Positions 33,924 to 40,624 of a stretch of DNA of 64,000 nt are shown piece after piece (position 1 is the first letter of the stretch; every line of letters starts with the position of its first letter). This stretch comes from UBA7672 sp030824255 (lineage in GTDB: Bacteria > Pseudomonadota > Alphaproteobacteria > Caulobacterales > Hyphomonadaceae). The notes beneath the pieces are model-generated. The model did no database searches. It saw only the letters and a list, made by a program, of their open reading frames with translations, and was not told the origin of the DNA. Position numbers and translations under genes: made by a program. The DNA lies in the NCBI GenBank assembly GCA_942493305.1, contig OW818686.1:1860001-1924000 (forward strand), in the 5' to 3' direction.

Positions 33924-34373
33924 ATGAGCCATGGTACCCTTCATGTAACCGGCAACTGCCTGCCGGCGACCGAGCTGTTCCAGCTTATCGGCGACAAGTG
34001 GACCATGGTCGTCGTGGTCACGCTCGGCGATGGCGCTATGCGGTTTTCGGAACTTCGTCGCGCCATCGATGGCGTCTCTCAGCGCATGCTTACGCTCACC
34101 CTGCGCAATCTTGAGCGCGATGGATTTATCTCCCGCAAGGTCACACCCTCCGTTCCCCCGCGTGTGGATTATGAGCTGACCGCACTCGGTCAGGCGTTCG
34201 CAACGAAACTCATGCCTGTCGGCATCTGGGCATTTGAGAACCGCCCGGCTGTGGAGGCCGCACGCGCAACTTACGATGCGCAGTCACCAGATCAAAAATC
34301 GGCCGAACCAGCGATCAATTCGGCGGCGAGTTCGGAAGAACAGGCGGCGGACTCGGCGGCGGCGGTGCGTTAG
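33924..34373 (+). CDS. HxlR family transcriptional regulator
   Basis: A 149-aa winged-helix protein from the ATG at 33924, behind AAGGAGG. It has the HxlR layout: an early Cys (Cys12), IGDKWTMVVVVTLGDGAMRFSELRR, then GVSQRMLTLTLRNLERDGFI and the wing VPPRVDYELTALGQ. Divergence from the FMN reductase suggests it controls that gene, perhaps in response to thiol-active or quinone compounds as in some relatives. The last 20 codons overlap antisense the end of the Pro-rich lipoprotein gene. Confidence 0.9.
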   Translation: MSHGTLHVTGNCLPATELFQLIGDKWTMVVVVTLGDGAMRFSELRRAIDGVSQRMLTLTLRNLERDGFISRKVTPSVPPRVDYELTALGQAFATKLMPVGIWAFENRPAVEAARATYDAQSPDQKSAEPAINSAASSEEQAADSAAAVR

Positions 34374-34608
34374 GATCGTTCGGGTCTAGCTGCACGGGCG
34401 GAGCGAAGTCGCTGTCTGCCGGAATTTCCGGCGGCGCGGACGGGATCGGATCAGCCGGCAGCGGCGCTGTCGCCGGGTCGAGTGTATCGGATGCCGGTGC
34501 AGTAGTGGTCGCGTCGGGAACCGTCTGTTCGCTGTCGCCGCACGCGATCAGGCCCATGGTCGCCAGAGCCGTGAGCGGCGCCATCAGTTTCAGGTAAAGC
34601 AGGTTCAT
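34315..34608 (-). CDS. Proline-rich small lipoprotein
   Basis: A 97-aa product from the ATG at 34608, behind AGGAGATC. A signal peptide ends in the lipobox MGLIAC. The rest is low complexity: Thr/Ala/Pro/Asp, ending in a proline tract (PPPPSPPPVLPNSPPN). It may be a disordered envelope spacer. Its 3' end overlaps the hxlR 3' end by 59 bp on the other strand. Confidence 0.68.
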   Translation of the reverse strand: MNLLYLKLMAPLTALATMGLIACGDSEQTVPDATTTAPASDTLDPATAPLPADPIPSAPPEIPADSDFAPPVQLDPNDPNAPPPPSPPPVLPNSPPN

Positions 34609-34679
34609 GGGCGATCTCCTCTGCGCGTAAAACATCGAACGAACGCGGCTCCGCATCGTTCCGCGCCGGCGCATTGGGC

Positions 34680-34880
34680 CTACCGGCGATACCCCATCTG
34701 GCCGCAGGGGATGCACGCCTGCTCGCCGGTGCCGCCGCAGTTGGAACAGTCGTGCACCTTGTACATCCAGTCGGTGCGCGTCTTGGCGCCTTGGCAGAGG
34801 CGGCAGACGATAACCCCCTTGCCATTACAGGCGCCGCAGCGCGCCTTCGGGCCAGGCAGTTTTGGTGTTTTCTGTTTCAT
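34680..34880 (-). CDS. DnaJ-type CxxCxGxG zinc mini-protein
   Basis: A 66-aa protein from the ATG at 34880. Four Cys pairs are arranged as in the DnaJ central zinc domain: CGACNGKG, CRLCQGAK, CSNCGGTG and CIPCGQMG. No J domain is present. Similar stand-alone domains (for example plant BSD2) act as assembly chaperones; a function here is not known. The gene lies alone between two unrelated genes, 71 bp upstream of the lipoprotein gene. Confidence 0.75.
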   Translation of the reverse strand: MKQKTPKLPGPKARCGACNGKGVIVCRLCQGAKTRTDWMYKVHDCSNCGGTGEQACIPCGQMGYRR

Positions 34881-35018
34881 TACGCTCCAATCTGCGTCTG
34901 AAGACCGAAAATGCAACGGCCTTTGGGGCGCCCTATTCGCGGCATCGCTGCGCCCTGCTGACATCCCGCTGTCAGCACAACTCTGCGCTCATGCAAGCGG
35001 GGAGAGCCGGAGCCCGCC

Positions 35019-35579
35019 ATGCGCCTTGTCCGCTATCACGTCGCCGTCTCGCTTGATGGCTTCATCTCACCGCCAGATGGCGCCGCCGATTGGCTTGAAC
35101 CTTATGGCAAGGTCGCGGTTGGCTTCCTCGGTCCATGGATGAAGCAGATCGGCGGCATCATCGTCGGACGCGCTACCTATGATCAGTCGATCGGCATGGG
35201 CGGCTGGATGTACGGCCAGACGCCCGCGCTGGTGATGACGTCTCGTCCGATAGAGAAAGGCCCACAGAGTATCCACGCCTACGGTGGCGATCCCGCCGCT
35301 GGTCTCGCGAGCTTGCGCGCTCGCATGAGCCAGCAGGATCTCGACACAGACATCTGGCTCTATGGAGGCGGCGTCACCGCCGGCCTCTTCCTGCGCCACA
35401 ATCTGATCGATCTCGTCGAACTCGCCGTCGTGCCCGTCGCCCTCGGCAAGGGACGTCCGCTCTTCGCTGACACCGAAACCCAGCTCACCTTCGAGCACAC
35501 AGGTTCCCAGCCCATCGGCATGGGCTGCGTGGTCAATAGCTATCGCAGGATCGGGAATGGCGAAAAGAAACGGAAGTAG
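35019..35579 (+). CDS. Dihydrofolate reductase family protein (RibD C-terminal type)
   Basis: A 186-aa protein of the RibD_C/DHFR-like superfamily. SLDGFISPPDG near the N-terminus, GGIIVGRATYDQ, PALVMTSRP and the NADPH-binding stretch IWLYGGGVTAGLFLRHNLID are typical of the YwjB/YyaP-like stand-alone reductases. The substrate is unknown; the chain is too divergent to be called a true folate reductase. Confidence 0.87.
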   Translation: MRLVRYHVAVSLDGFISPPDGAADWLEPYGKVAVGFLGPWMKQIGGIIVGRATYDQSIGMGGWMYGQTPALVMTSRPIEKGPQSIHAYGGDPAAGLASLRARMSQQDLDTDIWLYGGGVTAGLFLRHNLIDLVELAVVPVALGKGRPLFADTETQLTFEHTGSQPIGMGCVVNSYRRIGNGEKKRK

Positions 35580-35598
35580 CGTGATACCCGAGGAGCCG

Positions 35599-35618
35599 TT
35601 CTCGGGCTTACCCGAGAA
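35599..35618. repeat. Short hairpin repeat, copy 2
   Basis: TTCTCGGG (35599-35606) and CCCGAGAA (35611-35618) with loop CTTA form an 8-bp stem, near-identical to the hairpin at 16439-16461. It lies between two convergent genes and could also act as a terminator. Confidence 0.6.
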
Positions 35619-35636
35619 TGACCTTATGAGTGAAGG

Positions 35637-36677
35637 CTACTTCCCGAACTGAACGTCGTTGCGCACCTTGTAGCCGGTGATCGGAAAGTCGGTGAAGAAG
35701 CCGTCGATCCCCAGCGCCAGGTATTTGCGCACCGTCGACTCGGGCGTCTCGCCTTTTACCGGCACGTCGTCGCGGAACGTCCACGGATGCACCGGAATGC
35801 CCTTGGCGTGGCTCGCTTCGACGATGCCCGTGGATTTCCCGTCCGCGTCGATCAGCAGCGAGAAGTTTGGCCCCAGCCCATCCCAGAATGGCGCGCCCGG
35901 CCGCGCCATCGCGCCGTCATAGCCCGCACGATCCGCCACCAGCATCACGACGGACACGTCCGTCATGCCGTTGATCTTCTCTACGAAGTCCGGCTCGAAC
36001 GACTGGATGAACACCGGCGCTCCCTTCGCGCCGAGGCCATGCTTGTCCAGCGCGGCGAGAATTTTCTCCGCCATGTCTGCCTTGCCGATCTGTGCGTGAT
36101 AGGCGGGCGACTTCGCTTCCGGGTAGACGCACACCGGCTTGCCCGCCACCGTCTGACGCGACTTTGCAAGCTGGAGCACCTCATCGAACGTCGGTATCTG
36201 GTAGAGCCCGTCGAACACTTTGGCGCGCCCCCTGAAGGATTGCACCGCGCGCAGAGTCTTCAGTTCGGCGAGTGTGAAGTCCGCCACCCACCAGTCCTCA
36301 CGGTCCTGGAATTCGGGATCGGGCGAGCGCCGCTTGCGGCTCGCAAACTCCGGCTTCGTGGCGACATTCGTCGTGGTGGAGAGGAAGGTGTCGTGCCGCG
36401 CGACCAGCACGCCGTCCTTCGTGAACACCAGGTCCGGCTCGATGCAGTCCGCGCCATCGTTCAGCGCCCGCTGATACGCTTCCAGTGTGTGCTCGGGCAG
36501 GGCGCCTGAGGCGCCACGGTGACCGATCAGCAGCGGCTTCTCCCGGCCGAGCGACGCGTAGACCCAGCCGCCGCCTTCCCCGCCGCTCATTCCCGAGTCT
36601 CCCGTAGTTTCACATGCGGCTAGCGCCAGCATCGGGGCGAGGGCGAAAGCTGCCAGAATCCGCGCGTGTTTCATCAT
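35637..36677 (-). CDS. glpQ: Glycerophosphodiester phosphodiesterase lipoprotein
   Basis: A 346-aa TIM-barrel phosphodiesterase of the GlpQ type, starting at the ATG at 36677. It has a lipoprotein signal ending in MLALAAC and a Gly/Ser linker. The active-site segments are GHRGASGALPEHTLEAYQRA, DCIEPDLVFTKDGVLVARHD (metal Glu/Asp and catalytic His), EAKSP and a C-terminal GIDGFFTDFP. It would hydrolyse glycerophosphodiesters to glycerol-3-phosphate in the periplasm. The frame is open beyond 36677, but that part overlaps the divergent VTT gene. Confidence 0.9.
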   Translation of the reverse strand: MMKHARILAAFALAPMLALAACETTGDSGMSGGEGGGWVYASLGREKPLLIGHRGASGALPEHTLEAYQRALNDGADCIEPDLVFTKDGVLVARHDTFLSTTTNVATKPEFASRKRRSPDPEFQDREDWWVADFTLAELKTLRAVQSFRGRAKVFDGLYQIPTFDEVLQLAKSRQTVAGKPVCVYPEAKSPAYHAQIGKADMAEKILAALDKHGLGAKGAPVFIQSFEPDFVEKINGMTDVSVVMLVADRAGYDGAMARPGAPFWDGLGPNFSLLIDADGKSTGIVEASHAKGIPVHPWTFRDDVPVKGETPESTVRKYLALGIDGFFTDFPITGYKVRNDVQFGK

Positions 36678-36813
36678 GTGACTTATCGTTCCCCTGGGCG
36701 CCGCCTTGGTGGGCGCGACCTTGGCTTTGGCGATTGTAGCTGTCGAGGGCATACCCTGCCTACCGTCACGGATTCTTGACGGCGCAGATTCAAGGGCGCA
36801 TTTCAGGCCGCTG

Positions 36814-37554
36814 ATGAACAAGCTGGTCGCCTTCCTCAACAACATGGACTCGCGGGCCTGGCGCACCGTCTGGGTGTCGCTGCTCCTGCTGGCGGGGGTA
36901 GTCGGTCTCGTGGTCCTCGCTTCGGTCACCGGTTTTGCCGACCATATGGACGAAGAGCTGCTGGAGCTGCGCAATGGCCCGTGGGGGCTGCCGGCGACGA
37001 TCGCGATGTTCATCATCACCAGCTTCCTTGCCGCCCCGCAATTCGTGCTGTTTGCGGCCTGCGTCGTCGCCTTCGGCCCCTGGCTCGGCTGCACCTATGC
37101 AATGATCGGCACGGTCATCGCCGCCTGGATTCACTTCTATCTCGGCCGTTTTGGCGGGGCCAAGCTGGTCCAGCGCTATGGCGGCGATACGGTGAACCGC
37201 CTGTCCGCCTTCATCGGGCGGAACGACTTTCTCGCCAGCCTGATCGTTCGCTCTGTCCCCACCGCCCCCGCCGTCGTCGTCAACATGGCCTTCGGCGCCA
37301 GCCAGGCAGGCTTCTGGCGTTACACGGCGGGCGTCATCGTGGGCTCCATCCCGAAAATTCTCATCGTCGCCCTGCTGGGCCAGTCGGTCCTGTCCGCCAT
37401 GGGCGGCGGCATCGCGTTGGCGGTCGGCGGCGTCATCACGGTCGTGGCGATCTGGATCTCGGTCGCGCTGGCCGCTCGCAAGGCGGTGAGGGGAGAGCCC
37501 GCCCTCCAGAAGCCCGACGAAACTGCGCCGGGGTCCGATCCGGTCGCCGATTAG
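36814..37554 (+). CDS. VTT-domain (DedA/SNARE-associated type) membrane protein
   Basis: A 246-aa polytopic protein from the ATG at 36814; the frame is open upstream to 36706 with poor support. It has about five hydrophobic segments. FIITSFLAAPQFVLFAACVVAFGPWLG and FGGAKLVQRYGG, then VRSVPTAPAVVVNMAFGASQ, are the re-entrant and helix regions of the VTT family. Relatives are lipid scramblases or flippases. It is divergent from glpQ, which suggests a phospholipid theme, though this is inference. Confidence 0.82.
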   Translation: MNKLVAFLNNMDSRAWRTVWVSLLLLAGVVGLVVLASVTGFADHMDEELLELRNGPWGLPATIAMFIITSFLAAPQFVLFAACVVAFGPWLGCTYAMIGTVIAAWIHFYLGRFGGAKLVQRYGGDTVNRLSAFIGRNDFLASLIVRSVPTAPAVVVNMAFGASQAGFWRYTAGVIVGSIPKILIVALLGQSVLSAMGGGIALAVGGVITVVAIWISVALAARKAVRGEPALQKPDETAPGSDPVAD

Positions 37555-37613
37555 GCCCAAAAGGGTGCGTTCTGCCTCGGTGGACCAGTCATAAAGGCTG
37601 CGATTTCCAAGAC

Positions 37614-37642
37614 TTGACGCCGTCTGCATCCCGCGTCATTGG
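37614..37642 (+). promoter_or_regulatory. Possible promoter of the leu leader
   Basis: TTGACG at 37614-37619 is a good -35, and CATTGG (37637-37642) at 17-bp spacing is only a weak -10. If used, transcription would start almost at the leader ATG (37650), giving a nearly leaderless message. Confidence 0.35.
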
Positions 37643-37649
37643 AACAATC

Positions 37650-37721
37650 ATGCGCAATCGGGGTCTGACCCTTCTTCTTTCCCTGCCGGGGCTGCTTAGC
37701 AGCCCCTGGGCGCGTTCGTGA
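37650..37721 (+). CDS. leu leader peptide (attenuation)
   Basis: A 24-codon frame (23 aa) lies between the VTT gene and leuA. The peptide is rich in leucine: after MRNRG comes LTLLLSLPGLL, giving seven Leu in eleven residues, and it ends SSPWARS. GGAA precedes the ATG by 5 nt. Its position 74 bp before leuA, together with the alternative hairpins that follow, fits a leu attenuator like leuL. A Trp and several Ser codons are unlikely to matter. Confidence 0.78.
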   Translation: MRNRGLTLLLSLPGLLSSPWARS

Positions 37722-37753
37722 CTGGCGGAGCCCGCTAGTCGCGCGTCCAGGGG
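37688..37753 (+). promoter_or_regulatory. Mutually exclusive hairpins of the leu attenuator
   Basis: Hairpin A: GGGGCTGC (37688-37695), loop TTA, GCAGCCCC (37699-37706), inside the leader frame. Hairpin B: CCCCTGG (37703-37709) with CCAGGGG (37747-37753); it shares CCCC with A, so they exclude each other. A third stem (ACTGGCGG 37721-37728, CCGCTAGT 37732-37739) is nested in B. No T-run follows, so a classical intrinsic terminator is not evident; control may act on termination factor access or on leuA translation. Confidence 0.55.
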
Positions 37754-37795
37754 TAAAGCCAAGCCCTTCGACAATGCCCTGACAGGACGCCCGAG

Positions 37796-39373
37796 ATGAC
37801 CGCCCCCACCGCCATGAAGCCTGCTGGTCCGACCGTAGACGGTAAGGATCGCGTACTGATCTTCGACACCACGATGCGCGATGGCGAACAATCGCCCGGC
37901 GCGTCGATGACGGTGCGCGAAAAGCTCGAACTCGCCGAACTGCTCGAAGAGATGAAGGTGGACATCTGCGAGGCTGGCTTCGCCGCTTCATCCGAGGGCG
38001 ACTTCCAGTCCGTCTCCCAGATTGCCGAGCTGGCGAAAGACATGTCGATCTGCACGCTCGCCCGCTCCACGCTCACCGACATCGACAAGGCGGGTGAGGC
38101 CCTGCGGAAAGCGAAGAACCCCCGCATCCACACCTTCATCTCCACCAGCCCGGTGCACATGAAGCACAAGCTGCGCATGGGCCCCAACGCCGTGCTCGAA
38201 GCCGTCGGCGCCTCCGTCACGCATTCCCGCAAGTTTGCGGGCGATGTCGAATGGTCGGCCGAGGACGCCACCCGCACCGAGTTCGACTTCCTCTGCAAAT
38301 GTATCGACGCCGCCATCGCGTCGGGCGCCACCGTCATCAACGTCCCCGATACGGTCGGCTATTCGCATCCCGCCGAGTATGGCGAGCTGATCCGCCGCCT
38401 GATCGAGAACATCCCGGATTCCGATAAGGTCATCTGGTCCACGCATTGTCACAACGATCTCGGCCTCGCCGTCGCCAACTCGCTGGCCGGCGTGATGAAT
38501 GGCGCCCGCCAGATCGAGTGCACGATCAACGGTATCGGCGAACGCGCCGGCAACGCTGCGCTGGAAGAGGCCGTCATGGCCCTCAAAGTGCGTGGCGACT
38601 CGCTGCCCTTCTACACCAACATCGTGACGCCGAAGCTCTCGCGCGCCTCGAAGATGGTCTCCTCCATCACTGGCTTCCCGGTGCAGTACAACAAGGCCAT
38701 CGTCGGCAAGAACGCCTTCGCGCATGAATCCGGCATCCACCAGGATGGCATGCTGAAGAACCGCGAGACCTACGAGATCATGCGCCCCGAGGATGTCGGC
38801 GTGCCGTCCACCTCGCTGATGCTGGGCAAGCTCTCCGGCCGCAACGCCTTCCGCGACAAGCTGGATTCGCTGGGCTACGTGCTCGACGCCGATGCGCTGA
38901 ACGACGCCTTCAAGCGCTTCAAGGATCTTGCCGACAAGAAGAAGCATGTCTTCGACGAAGACATCATCGCCCTCGTCGACGATCAGATGGCCGGCAAGCA
39001 GGAGCGCATCACGCTCGCCCGCCTGAAAGTCGTGGCCGGCACGGATGGCCCGCAGACGGCCGACATCGAACTCGCCATCGAGGGCGAGACCCGCGCCACG
39101 ACCGCTACGGGCAACGGCCCGGTCGATGCCGTGTTCAACGGCATCCGCCAGCTCTGCCCGCACACCGCCGTGCTGGAGCTGTATCAGGTCAGCGCCGTCA
39201 CTGAAGGCACGGATGCGCAAGCCACGGTCTCGGTGCGTCTCGCCGAACAGGGCCTCGTCGCCACCGGCAAGGCGTCCGATCCGGACACCCTCGTCGCCTC
39301 CGCCCGCGCCTACATCCACGCCCTCAACAAGCTGGATGTCCGCCGCGCCAAGGCGACCGGGGCGGCGGCCTGA
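37796..39373 (+). CDS. leuA: 2-isopropylmalate synthase
   Basis: First dedicated enzyme of leucine synthesis: condenses acetyl-CoA and 2-oxoisovalerate. The 525-aa length fits the bacterial LeuA with a C-terminal regulatory domain. The catalytic segment DTTMRDGEQSPGASM, the metal ligands STHCHNDLGLAVANS and the hinge GIHQDGMLKN are intact. The C-terminal half carries the leucine-binding LeuA dimer domain, so feedback inhibition is expected. It is preceded by the leader at 37650-37721. Confidence 0.97.
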   Translation: MTAPTAMKPAGPTVDGKDRVLIFDTTMRDGEQSPGASMTVREKLELAELLEEMKVDICEAGFAASSEGDFQSVSQIAELAKDMSICTLARSTLTDIDKAGEALRKAKNPRIHTFISTSPVHMKHKLRMGPNAVLEAVGASVTHSRKFAGDVEWSAEDATRTEFDFLCKCIDAAIASGATVINVPDTVGYSHPAEYGELIRRLIENIPDSDKVIWSTHCHNDLGLAVANSLAGVMNGARQIECTINGIGERAGNAALEEAVMALKVRGDSLPFYTNIVTPKLSRASKMVSSITGFPVQYNKAIVGKNAFAHESGIHQDGMLKNRETYEIMRPEDVGVPSTSLMLGKLSGRNAFRDKLDSLGYVLDADALNDAFKRFKDLADKKKHVFDEDIIALVDDQMAGKQERITLARLKVVAGTDGPQTADIELAIEGETRATTATGNGPVDAVFNGIRQLCPHTAVLELYQVSAVTEGTDAQATVSVRLAEQGLVATGKASDPDTLVASARAYIHALNKLDVRRAKATGAAA

Positions 39374-39380
39374 TCTGAAA

Positions 39381-39511
39381 GCACGCCCCCATGGTTCGAC
39401 GGGCGGCGGCTCCGCCGCCTGTTCACCATAAGGGTTATTCTATAGTCATCCGTTCAGCCCTCATGGTGAGCAGTGCACGCAGTGCGCGTCCATCGAACCA
39501 TGGGGGCGTGC
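39381..39511. repeat. 131-bp palindromic element with perfect 19-bp inverted ends
   Basis: The ends at 39381-39399 and 39493-39511 are exact inverted copies (GCACGCCCCCATGGTTCGA and its complement). Inside are a GGCGGCGG-CTCC-GCCGCC hairpin and a near-inverted pair GTTCACCAT / ATGGTGAGC. It lies between leuA and an ABC ATPase gene. No transposase is present, so it resembles a MITE or a large composite palindrome. A related core (TTCGACGGGC...ATGAACG) is seen near 60406. Confidence 0.82.
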
Positions 39512-39534
39512 TCACCGGCCCGCCCCACCCACCC

Positions 39535-40323
39535 ATGCCCCCACCACTCCTCTCCCTCCACAACGTCACCGTCCTGCGCGGCGGCGCCGCGCTCGTCTCC
39601 AATCTGAATCTCACCATCGCGCCCGGCCAGAACACCGTCATCCTCGGCCGCAACGGCTCGGGCAAATCCACGCTGGTGAAACTTATCACGCGTCACCTTT
39701 TTCCTACCACCGGCGCGCCCGTCGAAATCTTCGGCAGCGACGCGTGGAATGTCACCGAACTGCGCTCCCGCCTCGGCGTCGTCTCATCCTCCATTCAGCT
39801 CGATATGGCGCAGGACGAAAACCTCGAAGTCTTCGAAGTCGCCATCTCCGGCTTCTTCGCGTCCTCCGGCGTCTGGGCGCATCACACCGTTACCAACGCG
39901 ATGAAGGACGCCGCCGACGAAGCGCTTGCCCTCATGGACGTCACGCACCTCGCCGGCCGTCGCCTGCGTACGCTCTCGACAGGGGAGGCGAGGCGTGTCC
40001 TCATCGCCCGCACACTGGTCCATCGCCCTGAAGCCCTGTTGCTGGATGAGCCCTGCGCCGGACTTGATCCCACCACCCGTCGCCACTTCCTCGACAGCCT
40101 GCGCGGCCTTGCCCGGCGCGGCGTGACGCTGCTGCTTGTCACGCACCACATCGAGGAAATAATCCCCGAAATCACGCACGCCGTCATGATGAAGTTCGGC
40201 CGCATCGCTTACGCTGGCGACAAGCCAACCCTGATGACCGACACCATCCTGTCAGGCATCTTCGAAGCGCCCACCGCCATAGCAGAACGCAATGGCTGGT
40301 ACTTCACCCAACCAGACGTGTAG
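39535..40323 (+). CDS. ABC transporter ATP-binding protein
   Basis: A 262-aa ATPase from the ATG at 39535; the frame is open upstream through the palindromic element, which is unlikely to be coding. Walker A GRNGSGKST, Walker B LLLDEPCAGLD and the H-loop VTHH are intact. The signature is the variant LSTGEARR instead of LSGGQ. The layout resembles the molybdenum/iron-type single-domain ATPases of the ModF/YnjD kind. No permease or binding protein gene is adjacent, so the partner is unknown. Confidence 0.88.
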   Translation: MPPPLLSLHNVTVLRGGAALVSNLNLTIAPGQNTVILGRNGSGKSTLVKLITRHLFPTTGAPVEIFGSDAWNVTELRSRLGVVSSSIQLDMAQDENLEVFEVAISGFFASSGVWAHHTVTNAMKDAADEALALMDVTHLAGRRLRTLSTGEARRVLIARTLVHRPEALLLDEPCAGLDPTTRRHFLDSLRGLARRGVTLLLVTHHIEEIIPEITHAVMMKFGRIAYAGDKPTLMTDTILSGIFEAPTAIAERNGWYFTQPDV

Positions 40324-40624
40324 CGCGCCACAGTGCGTCAAACGCCAGAGTCCTGCCCCGAGGTACGTGAGGCCAGCAGCGAATACGGTGCGTGGCGTAC
40401 GCGGATCTCTCCCTGCGCGTTATTGACGAAGGTCCACGCAAACATCCCGGGCGGCGTCAGCCGGCTTGGCGAAGCTGCTTCTGCAAACTGCCCTCCGGTG
40501 CGCGCAGATTGACAACCCCACCCTCCCACGCCACATACCCGCGACGACTTGGAGGCCACAGACATGAAGCCCGCGAAGCACGCCTGACCCCGCGCGTCGT
40601 TTCCACTCCAGCTTCAGTGTAGCC
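40324..40624. other. Intergenic region with possible gene remnant
   Basis: These 301 bp hold no confident gene. On the minus strand, a frame ending at 40338 reads MFAWTFVNNAQGEIRVRHAP with natural-looking composition. It lacks a ribosome site and its upstream codons (to 40565) look non-coding. It may be a fragment of a former gene. Confidence 0.4.

Noticed and set aside
39391..39534. Longer ABC ATPase starting at 39391
   Set aside because: This stretch lies within the palindromic element and has no domain similarity; the domain begins at the ATG at 39535.
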